Source: Acinetobacter albensis
Lineage (GTDB): Bacteria; Pseudomonadota; Gammaproteobacteria; Pseudomonadales; Moraxellaceae
Assembly: GCF_900095025.1 (NCBI RefSeq)
Contig: NZ_FMBK01000008.1
Location: 1 to 64,000, forward strand
Direction: 5' to 3'
Length of the DNA: 64,000 bases
Numbering within the stretch: the stretch's first letter is position 1; the number at the start of each line of letters is the position of its first letter. Positions 37,068 to 46,791 of the stretch are shown piece after piece. Made by a program: the position numbers and the translations under genes. Under the pieces are notes generated by a model. The model saw only the letters and a list, made by a program, of their open reading frames with translations, was not told the DNA's origin and searched no databases.

Positions 37068-37691
37068 ATGCAAAATAAGAGCGCGTTAATTGTGGTTGAT
37101 GTACAAAATGGGTTTTGCCCCGGCGGCAATTTGGCCGTGGCACATGCAGACGAGATTATTCCAAAAATTAATCAGTTAGCACAGTATTTTGACAATATTG
37201 TGATTACTCAGGATTGGCATCCAGATCATCATATTTCCTTTGCTATGAATCATGTTGGCAAACAACCTTTTGAAACCATTGAATTGGATTATGGAACACA
37301 AGTTTTGTGGCCTAAACATTGCGTACAGGGAACTTTTGATGCTGAATTACACGCTGCACTTGATTTGCCGACGACACAATTGATTATTCGCAAAGGCTAT
37401 CATGCGCATCTAGATAGTTATTCTGCCTTTATGGAGGCAGATCACAAGACCACAACAGGACTTGCAGGTTATTTAAAAGAACGTGGAATTGACAGTGTAT
37501 TTATTGTCGGTATTGCCACTGACTTTTGTGTGGCTTGGACCGCGATTGATGCGCGTAAATTTGGTTTTAATACCTATGTGATTTCAGATGCCACGAAAGC
37601 CATTGATTTGGATGGTTCGCTTCAACATGCATGGCAAGACATGTTGGCTAAAGGTGTAAAGCGGATTTTAGTCAAAGACATTATTCAATGA
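37068..37691 (+). CDS. pncA: Nicotinamidase
   Basis: PncA deamidates nicotinamide to nicotinate for NAD salvage and feeds PncB (43561-44766 here). The 207-residue protein has the catalytic Asp in VVDVQNGFCPGG, metal ligands in TQDWHPDHHISF and the catalytic Cys in VGIATDFCVAWTAIDA. GGAGG is well placed before the ATG. It stands alone. Confidence 0.95.
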   Translation: MQNKSALIVVDVQNGFCPGGNLAVAHADEIIPKINQLAQYFDNIVITQDWHPDHHISFAMNHVGKQPFETIELDYGTQVLWPKHCVQGTFDAELHAALDLPTTQLIIRKGYHAHLDSYSAFMEADHKTTTGLAGYLKERGIDSVFIVGIATDFCVAWTAIDARKFGFNTYVISDATKAIDLDGSLQHAWQDMLAKGVKRILVKDIIQ

Positions 37692-37694
37692 CAA

Positions 37695-37737
37695 GATTCC
37701 CTTGCTGGATAAAAATATGCGAAGGAATCTCATTTTT
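37695..37737 (+). terminator. Probable terminator of pncA
   Basis: GATTCC (37695-37700) pairs with GGAATC (37724-37729), extended by CTTGC/GCGAA with a mismatch, and is followed by TCATTTTTTATT. The loop is long, so strength is uncertain. Confidence 0.55.
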
Positions 37738-37804
37738 TATTGTGTTGTTGAGGTATTCAGATATGTTTTTAACCCAAAAACCGAATAAAGATCGGATGTA
37801 ATTT

Positions 37805-38761
37805 ATGGCTCCTTTTTTACGCTTTATCGAATTTATTCAAAAAACATTTGCTTTATGGGTGCTACTTTTTGCAGGACTGGCTTTGATATTCCCTGAGGCT
37901 TTTGTTTGGCTGAAAGTTTATATTATCTGGATGCTGGGTATTATCATGTTTGGTATGGGCATGACCATGACCATGGCTGACTTTAAGGGGGTATTTCAAA
38001 AGCCTAAAGCGGTGATTATTGGTGTAGTGGCTCAGTTCGTAGTAATGCCCGGGTTGGCCTATTTATTGTGCCAGTTATTTCAACTTCCGGCTGAAATCGC
38101 GATTGGTGTTATTTTAGTGGGCTGTTGCCCAGGTGGTACGGCATCCAATGTGATTACTTATATGGCAAAAGGCAATACCGCTTTATCTGTAGCGTGTACC
38201 TCTGTTTCAACCCTTTTAGCTCCCGTATTAACACCTGCGATATTTTATCTTTTAGCCAGCCAGTGGGTCGAAATTAATGCACTCTCCATGTTGGGTTCAA
38301 TCCTGCAAGTGGTTTTATTTCCAATTATTTTAGGACTAATTGTACGCTCAGTGTTAAAGCAAAAAGTAGATGCTTATATACAAGTGATGCCATTCATTTC
38401 AGTCATTGCGATTGTTGCGATTGTCGCTGCGATTATTGCGGGCAGTAAGGCACAAATTTTAGAATCAGGTTTACTGATTTTAGCTGTGGTGGCACTACAC
38501 AATGGGTTGGGGTATTTATTGGGTTTTTGGGCAAGCCGATTGTTTAAATTACCTTATGCGGATCGTAAAGCGATTGCGATTGAGGTGGGCATGCAAAACT
38601 CAGGTTTGGGCGTGGCTTTGGCGGCTGTACATTTTGCTGCTTCACCGATTACAGCGCTACCAAGTGCCATTTTTAGTTTATGGCACAATCTTTCAGGGCC
38701 AGCACTAGCGACGTATTGGGCCAGTAAAGCCAATCAAATAAAAACAAATCCCATTGAATAG
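37805..38761 (+). CDS. Bile acid:sodium symporter (BASS) family transporter
   Basis: A 318-residue membrane protein with about ten helices. Family segments are clear: [40 protein letters not shown] and [18 protein letters not shown], the last two being the sodium/substrate-binding crossover motifs. Bacterial BASS proteins carry varied organic anions (for example pantoate in PanS); the substrate here is unknown. It probably has its own promoter after the pncA terminator. Confidence 0.88.
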   Translation: MAPFLRFIEFIQKTFALWVLLFAGLALIFPEAFVWLKVYIIWMLGIIMFGMGMTMTMADFKGVFQKPKAVIIGVVAQFVVMPGLAYLLCQLFQLPAEIAIGVILVGCCPGGTASNVITYMAKGNTALSVACTSVSTLLAPVLTPAIFYLLASQWVEINALSMLGSILQVVLFPIILGLIVRSVLKQKVDAYIQVMPFISVIAIVAIVAAIIAGSKAQILESGLLILAVVALHNGLGYLLGFWASRLFKLPYADRKAIAIEVGMQNSGLGVALAAVHFAASPITALPSAIFSLWHNLSGPALATYWASKANQIKTNPIE

Positions 38762-38780
38762 CCTGTTGTTTGAAGTGGAA

Positions 38781-38810
38781 AAAAACCGAGCACAGATGCT
38801 CGGTTTTTTT
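38781..38810. terminator. Bidirectional terminator between the BASS gene and the Smp-like gene
   Basis: AAAAACCGAGCA/TGCTCGGTTTTTTT, loop CAGA, symmetric T-runs, 20 bases after the plus-strand stop and 18 after the minus-strand one. Confidence 0.93.
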
Positions 38811-38827
38811 TGTCTGATGATGATCTT

Positions 38828-40099
38828 TTAAGAGGCTTTAGATTGTTTGGCTTTTAAAATGTCTGTTCTAAAAGTTTGTGCCAACTCTGCCACTTCACTA
38901 TCCATTCCATTCATCATAAAAGCATGCCGAGTTAGGACATTGGTTGGATTTGGTATACTGACCAACTGATAACAGCTAGAAATTTCTTTGAGTAAATGAT
39001 TGGGTAAATGAAGTGCACTTTCTTTGGCAGACAAGTGTTGAACCAGACGTTCCGCTGCTTGGACAGGGGTCAATTGCATTGCTTCTACATGACTTGAAAT
39101 CGCACTACGCGTTTGTAAAACGAAACGTTTCTCTTCGCGATAACGTTTATATAATACATCGGACAACAATTGGAATACGGTACTGATCATCACCAAACAT
39201 TGAACTGCATTTGGAGTGGTGGCCGACATGCTTAACGTTGTGCCATGCTCATCGAATTTATGCACGGTGGTAATATCGGAGCGGTTTAATTTGTAGTGCT
39301 GAATACACAATTCCGCAGCTTTATTGAGGAAAATCTGACATAAATTAAAATAAGGCACAGAAACGGTTTTATTGACCGAATCCATTAACTGTTTTGGATC
39401 ATAATACTGAATATTTAAAGCAATACACTGGTCATCTAATACCACAGGTTTGGTTTCTTTTACTTTGGTTTTTGCCTGTGCATTTTGCTGCGCTTGTGCA
39501 ATCGCCACAGCAGCGTTGTGTTGTTCTTGCTCTAAAGCTTGAGTCAGCGTTTGAATTTCATGTTTCAGACGTGATTCGTTGTTGATTCGTGCCAAATATT
39601 CGGTGCGACTTGGACGTGCAATTGCTCGATAAGCCAACCACAATAAGCCATGTAGCATCAGTGATAATAAAATAGCCAGCCATTGAGTCCGTAAAATTTC
39701 ACCAATACTGGGTTTAATCAGCGTAATTTCAATACTGCCGACTTTCTTTTCATTTTGCAGTGCTTCACGAACAAATACTTCACCTTGACGAGTTTTGGTC
39801 AAACCGCCTGTGGCCAGCACTTGATTGTTTGCATCTAAAATACGAATCGAGGCAATACTTGGATTGGTGGCGTAACGATTGGCCAGCAAAGCTAACGATA
39901 CTGTATTGGCAGGTTCAAGCTCGGATAAGCTGTCCGTGACCAATTGCGTGGTCATGAGCTGTCCTTGACTGGCGCGGTTAGCATTCAGTTGATGCGTCGT
40001 CGCAAGTACCAGTAAAAAGGTGTGTAAAGCAAAACTTACAATCAGTAGGCTAGCAAAGAGCCCTTGTCTAGGCGCATTCAACGTAAACTTCCAAGGCAT
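38828..40099 (-). CDS. Smp/YtjB-like membrane protein next to serB
   Basis: A 423-residue inner-membrane protein: helix 1 (about 13-35), periplasmic domain (36-140), helix 2 (about 138-158), a coiled-coil with Gln/Ala-rich repeats (about 168-215) and a cytoplasmic C-terminal domain (about 225-415). The architecture and the divergent position next to serB match YtjB (Smp) in E. coli and the equivalent gene in Pseudomonas. No enzymatic motif is visible. The role is unknown; a sensor-like function is only inferred from the layout. Confidence 0.72.
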   Translation of the reverse strand: MPWKFTLNAPRQGLFASLLIVSFALHTFLLVLATTHQLNANRASQGQLMTTQLVTDSLSELEPANTVSLALLANRYATNPSIASIRILDANNQVLATGGLTKTRQGEVFVREALQNEKKVGSIEITLIKPSIGEILRTQWLAILLSLMLHGLLWLAYRAIARPSRTEYLARINNESRLKHEIQTLTQALEQEQHNAAVAIAQAQQNAQAKTKVKETKPVVLDDQCIALNIQYYDPKQLMDSVNKTVSVPYFNLCQIFLNKAAELCIQHYKLNRSDITTVHKFDEHGTTLSMSATTPNAVQCLVMISTVFQLLSDVLYKRYREEKRFVLQTRSAISSHVEAMQLTPVQAAERLVQHLSAKESALHLPNHLLKEISSCYQLVSIPNPTNVLTRHAFMMNGMDSEVAELAQTFRTDILKAKQSKAS

Positions 40100-40158
40100 T
40101 TATATTCAAATTCGATTATGATTCTTACAATAGTTGTAGCTCAGATCAGAGTCAATTC

Positions 40159-41379
40159 ATGCGAGAAATCATTCTTATATCATTTTTAGGACCAGACCAG
40201 CCTAATCAATTTACACGATTAATGCAGGTATTGTCCGTACATTCTTTACAAATTCTGGATGTTGGACAAGCCGTCATCCACAACCAACTGACTTTAGGTA
40301 TTGTTGTTTCGTCAGATGACCAAACTGCTACAGCATTAGCCATGAAGGAGATTCTGATTCTAGCACATGATATTGGCTTAACAGTGCGCTTTAAACCAAT
40401 CTCTGCAACAGAATATGATCAATGGGTAGGTGAGGGCGGACAGACACGTTATATCGTGACGGCTTTGGCACCTGAATTGACCGCTTCGCAGTTACAAGCA
40501 GTGACCCAAATTGTATCAAGCCAAGGTTTTAATATTGAAACGGTAACTCGTTTATCAGGTCGTCCCGAACTGGAAAATCAAGCAGATACACCAAAACGCT
40601 CGTGCGTACAATTTGGTTTAAAAGGACAAATGTTGGATGCCACGGCTATGCGTGCTGCATGTTTACGTTTATCAAGTGAACTGAATGTCGATGTAGCTGT
40701 ACAAGAAGACAATGCCTACCGTCGTAACCGTCGTTTGGTTTGCTTCGATATGGACTCGACCTTGATTGAACAGGAAGTGATTGATGAATTGGCGATTGAC
40801 GCAGGTGTAGGCGCGCAAGTGGCTGAAATTACTGAGCGTGCGATGCAAGGTGAATTAGATTTTCAACAAAGTTTCCGTGCACGTGTTGCTTTGCTCAAAG
40901 GGCTAGATGCAGCAGTATTACCTAAAATTGCTGAACGTTTAACGGTGACTGAAGGGGCTGAACATCTTATTTCAACTTTGAAATCATTGGGTTATAGAAC
41001 TGCAATTTTATCAGGTGGTTTTCAATATTTTGCTGAATACTTGCAAGAAAAGTTAGGGATTGATGAAGTGCATGCCAATATTTTGGATGTACAAGATGGC
41101 AAGGTGACAGGTGAAGTCAAAGGTCATATTGTGGATGGGGCGCGTAAAGCTTTATTGCTGCGTGAACTTGCCGACAACATGGGGATTTCGTTGGAACAAG
41201 CCATTGCTGTAGGCGATGGTGCCAATGATTTGCCGATGCTATCGATTGCTGGTCTCGGTGTGGCTTTCCGTGCCAAACCTTTAGTCCGTCAAAATGCAAA
41301 TCAGGCTATTTCAAGTGTGGGTTTAGATGGGGTGCTCTATCTTCTAGGCGTGCATGACAAAGACTTAAACCGAGCTTAG
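40159..41379 (+). CDS. serB: Phosphoserine phosphatase
   Basis: SerB makes serine from phosphoserine. The 406-residue protein has an N-terminal ACT-type region (about 1-175) and a C-terminal HAD phosphatase with FDMDSTLIEQEVIDELA near residue 196, SGGFQYFAEYL and GDGANDLPML. It is divergent from the Smp-like gene with a 59-bp gap. Confidence 0.96.
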   Translation: MREIILISFLGPDQPNQFTRLMQVLSVHSLQILDVGQAVIHNQLTLGIVVSSDDQTATALAMKEILILAHDIGLTVRFKPISATEYDQWVGEGGQTRYIVTALAPELTASQLQAVTQIVSSQGFNIETVTRLSGRPELENQADTPKRSCVQFGLKGQMLDATAMRAACLRLSSELNVDVAVQEDNAYRRNRRLVCFDMDSTLIEQEVIDELAIDAGVGAQVAEITERAMQGELDFQQSFRARVALLKGLDAAVLPKIAERLTVTEGAEHLISTLKSLGYRTAILSGGFQYFAEYLQEKLGIDEVHANILDVQDGKVTGEVKGHIVDGARKALLLRELADNMGISLEQAIAVGDGANDLPMLSIAGLGVAFRAKPLVRQNANQAISSVGLDGVLYLLGVHDKDLNRA

Positions 41380-41395
41380 ATCGCGATTTTTATTG

Positions 41396-41425
41396 AAAAA
41401 ACGCGACTATAATGTCGCGTTTTTT
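41396..41425 (+). terminator. Terminator of serB
   Basis: AAAAAACGCGAC/GTCGCGTTTTTT, loop TATAAT, 17 bases after the stop. Confidence 0.93.
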
Positions 41426-41799
41426 ATTGTTAAAAGTATGAAAATACGATGAACGGTAAAGTTAATTTTTTTATTTAAATATTGATTGTTCAATTCTAAA
41501 AAAATATTTTTTACCTGCTTTAACGATGGTATTTTTTTGTAATGACAGCGCAAGACTGAGACTCTCTCTGTTCTATAAAAACTTAAAAATAAAAAAATGT
41601 AATGACAAAAGAATATTGCGACAAGGTGTGTCGCTTTATAAAAATACAAGACTATTTTTCTTTAAAAAACTCAGCATAATGCTTGCAGAGAAATTGATAT
41701 AAATATATTCCATCATTTATTAAACGGTAATCGGGGTTTAGGTTGAAACAGGTGATAGCCATATCAAATCTGTAAAATCTATCTTAGACGGAGGTTTTT
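41426..41799. other. Intergenic region with short repeats and a hairpin
   Basis: A 374-bp AT-rich gap. TGTAATGACA occurs twice in direct orientation at 41538-41547 and 41598-41607. A perfect hairpin GCGACA-AGGTG-TGTCGC lies at 41618-41634, followed by TTTATA. The open frame on the minus strand here has unconvincing composition. The right end carries GGAGG for the next gene. Confidence 0.45.
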
Positions 41800-42135
41800 A
41801 TGGTCACAGCGAATTTAGCTACCATTGTAGGTTTAAGCTTGATAGCAGCTGCTTTGATAGCGGTTTTCTTCTCACCTTATCGTCGTTTGTTAAGCTTTAT
41901 GTTCGCGGGAATGCTTTTTTGGGGATTGATTGAAACCGTTCGTTTCAGTACTCAAATTGTATTTGATCTGCCTATCGCATACAGTTATCTCACTGCACTC
42001 ATGTTAGCAATGTCGATTGTGATTGTGCTTTTATTACGTGAAGATCGTCGTGCGGAACGTGCTTTAGCTAAACGTCGTTATATTGAACATACCCCAGTGT
42101 ATGAAGACGATCAGCAACAATGCTCAAGTCGTTAA
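41800..42135 (+). CDS. Small integral membrane protein, 111 residues
   Basis: Three hydrophobic segments are visible: about 4-25, 32-48 and 60-80. A basic Arg-rich tail (REDRRAERALAKRRY) and a polar end (EDDQQQCSSR) follow. GGAGG lies 5 bases before the ATG, and composition is protein-like. I do not recognise the family. It is bounded by terminators on both sides, so it is likely a single-gene unit. Confidence 0.75.
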   Translation: MVTANLATIVGLSLIAAALIAVFFSPYRRLLSFMFAGMLFWGLIETVRFSTQIVFDLPIAYSYLTALMLAMSIVIVLLLREDRRAERALAKRRYIEHTPVYEDDQQQCSSR

Positions 42136-42158
42136 ATGATAAAATACAGATCAAATTT

Positions 42159-42186
42159 AAAGATGTACTTCGGGACATCTTTTTTT
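42159..42186 (+). terminator. Terminator of the 111-residue membrane protein gene
   Basis: AAAGATGT/ACATCTTT with loop ACTTCGGG, then TTTT, 23 bases after the stop. Confidence 0.88.
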
Positions 42187-42286
42187 ATTCTTTCATTATT
42201 GTGATACAAAGCCTTGCTTCAAAAAAACAGAACTTATGGTAGGATGAGTCGTTCATTTTTTCACAATTACAATAGGCTTAAATGTC

Positions 42287-42766
42287 ATGAAACTCTCTTC
42301 GATTCCTGTCGTAAAATTACCACTGGTCGATGTAAGCACGGATCCGCTTGATTTATTAGTTGCAGGTTTGGCCTTGCGTATGAAGCAATTGGCGCGTACC
42401 AGTCCAAAATTTATCGAGTTAGTGCATGAGCGCCAGTTCCGTATTCAAATTGGTACAGATTTGGGTGTGGCACGTCAAATTATTATCAATAATGGGCAAG
42501 TGGATAGTGTCGCAGGTGATACAGAAAAAGCAGACTTTACTTTACAATTTGCGGACAGTGAACAAGGGGTCAAAACCTTGATGAAAGGTGACCCAACGGC
42601 TTTCATGACTGGCATGCAAAATGGCAGTATTAAAATGGAAGGTGATTTTGGATTGTTGGTTTGGTTCAATAAAGTAGCCAAACTTATTCCACCAAAGTTA
42701 CCGAAACCTGTAAAAGAAAAAGTGAAATTAATTCGTTCATTTATTAAAGCAAAAACAGGTAAATAG
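42287..42766 (+). CDS. SCP2 sterol-binding domain protein
   Basis: A 159-residue protein with an SCP-2-like fold: VHERQFRIQIGTDLG, FTLQFADSEQGVKTLMKGDP and GSIKMEGDFGLLVWFNKVAKLI are typical. Related bacterial proteins (UbiT) take part in oxygen-independent ubiquinone synthesis as lipid-binding factors. It has no adjacent ubiU/ubiV here, so the specific role is open. Confidence 0.82.
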   Translation: MKLSSIPVVKLPLVDVSTDPLDLLVAGLALRMKQLARTSPKFIELVHERQFRIQIGTDLGVARQIIINNGQVDSVAGDTEKADFTLQFADSEQGVKTLMKGDPTAFMTGMQNGSIKMEGDFGLLVWFNKVAKLIPPKLPKPVKEKVKLIRSFIKAKTGK

Positions 42767-42788
42767 CTTTTAACCGAAAAATGTCAAT

Positions 42789-42823
42789 AAAAAGCCTTTT
42801 CACTTAGATGAAAGGGCTTTTTT
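42789..42823. terminator. Bidirectional terminator between the SCP2 gene and dtd
   Basis: AAAAAGCCTTTTCA pairs with TGAAAGGGCTTTTT through one G-U pair, loop CTTAGA. T-runs lie on both strands between the convergent genes. Confidence 0.9.
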
Positions 42824-42843
42824 AATAGTTAAATTTATGCTCT

Positions 42844-43284
42844 TTATGTTACTTCCAGATTGAAAGTAACAGGACCGTCATTGACCAAATGCACTTTCAT
42901 ATCTGCCGCGAAAACACCAGTTTGCACCTGTTCAAATTGAGTTTTGGTATAAGTGACCAATTTTTCATATAACGCTTCTGCTTCCTGTGGCGGCATTGCT
43001 GGACCAAAGTCAGGGCGTAAGCCTTTTTGAGTCTGCGCCATTAAGGTAAATTGAGAAACCAATAATAAGCCACCACCTGCTTGATCGACATTCCAGCCCA
43101 TCTTGCCTTGTTCATCATCAAAAAAACGATATTTCAAAATTTTATCAATCAGCTTTTTGCCTTTCTCGAAAGTATCATCTTTGGCTAAACCCAAAAACAC
43201 CAAAACTCCCTGTTGAATTTCGCCTGTGATTTCACCATTGACCACAACTTTAGCTTCAAGCACTCGTTGTAACAAAGCACGCAT
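42844..43284 (-). CDS. dtd: D-aminoacyl-tRNA deacylase
   Basis: Dtd removes D-amino acids (and glycine from tRNA-Ala) from tRNA. The 146-residue protein has both defining motifs: SQFTLMA near residue 78 and the cis-Pro motif NDGPVTF near 135. The length is exactly typical. Confidence 0.96.
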   Translation of the reverse strand: MRALLQRVLEAKVVVNGEITGEIQQGVLVFLGLAKDDTFEKGKKLIDKILKYRFFDDEQGKMGWNVDQAGGGLLLVSQFTLMAQTQKGLRPDFGPAMPPQEAEALYEKLVTYTKTQFEQVQTGVFAADMKVHLVNDGPVTFNLEVT

Positions 43285-43560
43285 AATTTAACCAGATCAC
43301 TAAGATATAATTTTAGCTGAATTGTAGCAAATTCACTGCATTAGGCTAAACATTATCTGCTTTGATCTGCGGTAGAAAATTAATTTTTGCTTGCATCAGA
43401 TTGATTAAAACTGAATGAAAAGGATAAAATCTTTGATTTTTTGATTGAAAGGAAAAATTTGAAATCATTGGTCTAATCGCTTAAGTGATTTAACAAATCA
43501 TCGCTTTGTGAGTGAAAAAATATGTTTTAATGCAGTGAGTTGATAAAAACTGAAAGTTCT

Positions 43561-44766
43561 ATGACTGCAATTATCCAATCACTATTAGATACCGATCTGT
43601 ATAAATTCACCATGCTACAGGTGGTATTGCATAAATTTCCTCAAACACACAGTGTTTATCATTTTCGATGTCGCAATTTAGAAGATACGGTATATCCACT
43701 GTCGGAAATTCTGGATGATTTAAATCAGCAGTTGGATTATTTGTGTCAGCTCAAATTCAAATCAGATGAATTACAATATTTACGGCAATTGCGTTTTATT
43801 AAAAGTGACTTTGTCGATTATTTAGAGTTATTCCAGTTAAAGCGCCGTTTTATAAAGACCAGTATCGATCATGAAGGTCGTTTGGATATTTGGGTTGAAG
43901 GCCCGATGGTTCAAGCCATGATGTTTGAAATCTTCGTTTTGGCGATCGTAAATGAATTATATTTCCGTCGTATCCGTAGCGATGAAGTTTGGGCAGAAGG
44001 TGAGCGTCGCTTAGAGGCCAAAGTGGCGTTATTGAAATATTATCAAAAAGAACAAAATCCTAATGATCCTCCATTTTTAGTTTCAGACTTTGGTACCCGT
44101 CGTCGTTATAGTTATGCATGGCAAAAGCATGTGATTGAAGTTTTTAATCAAGCTTCACCTCATATCTTTCGAGGAACCAGTAATGTACTGATTGCCAAAG
44201 AATTAGGCATTACACCCATTGGAACTATGGCGCATGAATTTTTACAGGCTTTTCAAGCTTTAGATGTAAGACTGCGTGATTTCCAAAAATCTGCACTTGA
44301 AACATGGGTTCAGGAATACCGAGGTGATTTAGGCATTGCATTAACTGATGTGGTCGGGATGGATGCTTTTCTGCGTGATTTTGATTTGTATTTTGCTAAA
44401 CTTTTTGATGGCTTGCGTCATGACAGTGGTGACCCTTATGAATGGGGTGATAAAGCATATGTACACTATAAAAAACTAAAAATTGATACCAAAAGTAAAA
44501 TGTTGACCTTTAGTGATGGGCTAAATCTAGAAAAGGCTTGGAATTTGCATCAATATTTCAAAGATCGTTTTCAGGTCAGTTTTGGAATTGGCACCAATTT
44601 AACCAATGATATGGGACAAACACCCTTAAATATTGTATTAAAACTGGTCGAGTGTAATGGTCAATCGGTGGCTAAAATTTCGGATAGTCCTGGCAAAACC
44701 ATGACGGATAATGATACGTTTTTGGCTTATTTACGCCAGGTCTTTAAAATTCCTGAAGCGGAATAA
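43561..44766 (+). CDS. pncB: Nicotinate phosphoribosyltransferase
   Basis: PncB converts nicotinate and PRPP to nicotinate mononucleotide in NAD salvage, using ATP through a phospho-histidine. The 401-residue protein begins [20 protein letters not shown] and carries [14 protein letters not shown] (the likely phosphorylated His), [15 protein letters not shown] and [17 protein letters not shown]. The ATG at 43561 fits the family start; seven in-frame codons upstream are not used. Confidence 0.96.
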   Translation: MTAIIQSLLDTDLYKFTMLQVVLHKFPQTHSVYHFRCRNLEDTVYPLSEILDDLNQQLDYLCQLKFKSDELQYLRQLRFIKSDFVDYLELFQLKRRFIKTSIDHEGRLDIWVEGPMVQAMMFEIFVLAIVNELYFRRIRSDEVWAEGERRLEAKVALLKYYQKEQNPNDPPFLVSDFGTRRRYSYAWQKHVIEVFNQASPHIFRGTSNVLIAKELGITPIGTMAHEFLQAFQALDVRLRDFQKSALETWVQEYRGDLGIALTDVVGMDAFLRDFDLYFAKLFDGLRHDSGDPYEWGDKAYVHYKKLKIDTKSKMLTFSDGLNLEKAWNLHQYFKDRFQVSFGIGTNLTNDMGQTPLNIVLKLVECNGQSVAKISDSPGKTMTDNDTFLAYLRQVFKIPEAE

Positions 44767-44880
44767 TCTCAATTTTTCTATATCTGATTTTTTGCTAAAT
44801 CAATGCAAAAAATCAGAATAATAGTGAAAATGACTTGTGCTAAGATCGTAACTGTTGATCTGAATAAAACTCGAAAAAAT

Positions 44881-45729
44881 ATGGCTATACCTACATTTAA
44901 TTTTGGCCTGCTGATTGAAGCAGAAGAACTTTTGCCTTATTTGGGGCATGAGAAATTACGTATTGTCGATTTAAGCCGAAGTTCAGTTTATGATCAACTG
45001 CATATTCCGCATGCGATTCATGTTAAGCCTAAACAACTGCTGCGCCAAGACGAGCAAGCTTCAGGTTTACTTCCCGATCTTGATGGCTTAAAAGCACTGA
45101 TTGAATATTTGAACATTTCTCCAGATCATCATGTTGTGGTTTATGACGACGAAGGCGGTGCTTGGGCGGGACGTCTTATCTGGAATTTACATTGTCTTGG
45201 TTTTGAAAACACCAGTTTGCTGAATGGCGGCATTCATGCATGGTTAGGTGCAGGCTTTCCGACCTCATCTGAAATTGTAAAATTAAATCCTGTTGAATCT
45301 TTGGTCGAGATCAATCAAAGTAAAATAGATCAATATCGAATTGAATATCTTGAGTTACTGGATAAAGTGAATCATCATTCTGTGCAAATTTGGGATTGCC
45401 GTACCGAAGATGAATATACTGGCCTTCGATTAGCAGCGCGACGCGGCGGTCACATTCCAAATGCGTTACATTTCGAGTGGAGTACTGCCCTTAATCGTGA
45501 AAATCATTTAAAATTGCATCCTTTAGAACGCACTCAACAACGCTTAGAACAATTGGGATTCAAGTTAAATCAGCCGATTGTGGTGTATTGTCAGTCACAT
45601 CATCGTTCGGGTTTAGCTTATATCTTGGGTCGATTACTTGGTTGCAATATTCAAGCTTATGACGGTGCGTGGAGTGAATGGGGCAACCGCCTCGATAGTC
45701 CGATTATTACCGGAGAGTTACCATCTTGA
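44881..45729 (+). CDS. rhdA: Thiosulfate/3-mercaptopyruvate sulfurtransferase (rhodanese, RhdA type)
   Basis: A 282-residue tandem rhodanese. The N-terminal domain (about 1-130) has an inactive Asp-type loop ([14 protein letters not shown]); the C-terminal domain (about 150-280) has the active loop [12 protein letters not shown] with the catalytic Cys. The active-site loop and the immediate psd neighbour both match RhdA of Pseudomonas and Azotobacter. The ATG at 44881 starts the homologous part; the frame upstream to 44803 is not supported by a ribosome binding site. Confidence 0.85.
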   Translation: MAIPTFNFGLLIEAEELLPYLGHEKLRIVDLSRSSVYDQLHIPHAIHVKPKQLLRQDEQASGLLPDLDGLKALIEYLNISPDHHVVVYDDEGGAWAGRLIWNLHCLGFENTSLLNGGIHAWLGAGFPTSSEIVKLNPVESLVEINQSKIDQYRIEYLELLDKVNHHSVQIWDCRTEDEYTGLRLAARRGGHIPNALHFEWSTALNRENHLKLHPLERTQQRLEQLGFKLNQPIVVYCQSHHRSGLAYILGRLLGCNIQAYDGAWSEWGNRLDSPIITGELPS

Positions 45730-46577
45730 GCTTCACATCACGTTTAAAAAAACAAATTTTTATTCAAGCACAGCGTGTTGTGCCGCATCACCCATTATCA
45801 CGTGTGGTGGGAAAACTTGCAGCCAGTGAAAACCCGATTATTAAAAATACTGTTATTCAGGCTTTTAAAGCCCAATATGGTATTGATATGTCGATTGCTG
45901 AACAAAGTAATGCATTAAAATTCAAATCTTTTAATGAATTCTTTACCCGTTCACTTAAACAAGGTGTCCGCTCAATTGATGTTGATCCAACGAGTATTGT
46001 TTCACCTGCGGATGGGGCTATTTCACAATTGGGTAAAATCGAAGCCGGTGATATTTTTCAGGCCAAAGGTCAAAGTTTTTCTGTAGAAAAACTGATTGCT
46101 GACCCACAATTGGCTGAACCCTTTAAAAATGGTCAATTTGCCACGGTGTATTTATCGCCTAAAGATTATCACCGCGTGCATATGCCTTTCGCGGGAACCT
46201 TAACCGAAACACTCTATGTACCCGGTGAATTGTTTTCGGTCAATCAAACTACTGCTGAAAATATTCCAGGTTTATTTGCACGTAATGAGCGTATGGTGTG
46301 TTTGTTTGATACTGAACTGGGTCGTATGGCTGTCGTTTTAGTGGGCGCGATGATTGTGGCTGGGATTGAAACTGTAGTCACTGGAAAAGTAAAACCTACA
46401 GGACGTTTAGAGTTGAATCAGCATGCGCTGTCACTTGAAAAAGGTGCAGAGCTTGGACGTTTCTATTTGGGTTCAACTGCCGTAATTTTATTTGAGCAGG
46501 ATAAAATGGCATGGGATACAGCATTTAAAGCAAACTCTGTCGTGGTGATGGGTGAAGCTTTAGGACATACCATTTAA
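45726..46577 (+). CDS. psd: Phosphatidylserine decarboxylase
   Basis: Psd makes phosphatidylethanolamine using a pyruvoyl group formed by self-cleavage at an LGST motif, here in [11 protein letters not shown] near residue 253. [31 protein letters not shown] and PGELFSVN are family segments. The 283-residue frame begins with TTG, which overlaps the rhdA stop (TTGA) and follows GGAG by 9 bases. Translational coupling to rhdA is likely. Confidence 0.94.
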   Translation: MSFTSRLKKQIFIQAQRVVPHHPLSRVVGKLAASENPIIKNTVIQAFKAQYGIDMSIAEQSNALKFKSFNEFFTRSLKQGVRSIDVDPTSIVSPADGAISQLGKIEAGDIFQAKGQSFSVEKLIADPQLAEPFKNGQFATVYLSPKDYHRVHMPFAGTLTETLYVPGELFSVNQTTAENIPGLFARNERMVCLFDTELGRMAVVLVGAMIVAGIETVVTGKVKPTGRLELNQHALSLEKGAELGRFYLGSTAVILFEQDKMAWDTAFKANSVVVMGEALGHTI

Positions 46578-46735
46578 ATTAATTTGGCGTCTTCTTAGAA
46601 TGCTAGAAAGTACTTTTCCTTTAAAAGAACTGCTCTTTTTACCTTAGACTTAAATTGTTTTCACGACTCTTTAGGCACGAAACCTCTCCTAAGCGCCTCT
46701 TGGGAAGAAGGTGGTGTAAAGTGAAGTTCAAAATT

Positions 46736-46765
46736 AAAAAAGAGCCTGATAGTAGGCTCTTTTTT
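46736..46765. terminator. Bidirectional terminator between psd and the SPOR gene
   Basis: AAAAAAGAGCCT/AGGCTCTTTTTT, with GATAGT between. T-runs lie on both strands. Its core differs from the hairpin at 29495-29524 by one loop base. Confidence 0.92.
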
Positions 46766-46791
46766 AATTTTAGAATAATGTGATCTACAAA

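Noticed and set aside
41407..41649. 80-codon minus-strand frame in the serB downstream spacer
   Set aside because: It ends inside the serB terminator, lacks a ribosome binding site and is rich in Lys/Phe/Ile as expected for translated AT-rich DNA.
46578..46735. Cys/Gly-codon-like stretch and CCTCTT/AAGAAGG partial repeat downstream of psd
   Set aside because: The pairing is imperfect, no frame longer than about 15 codons is present, and the nearby hairpin at 46736 already explains termination.
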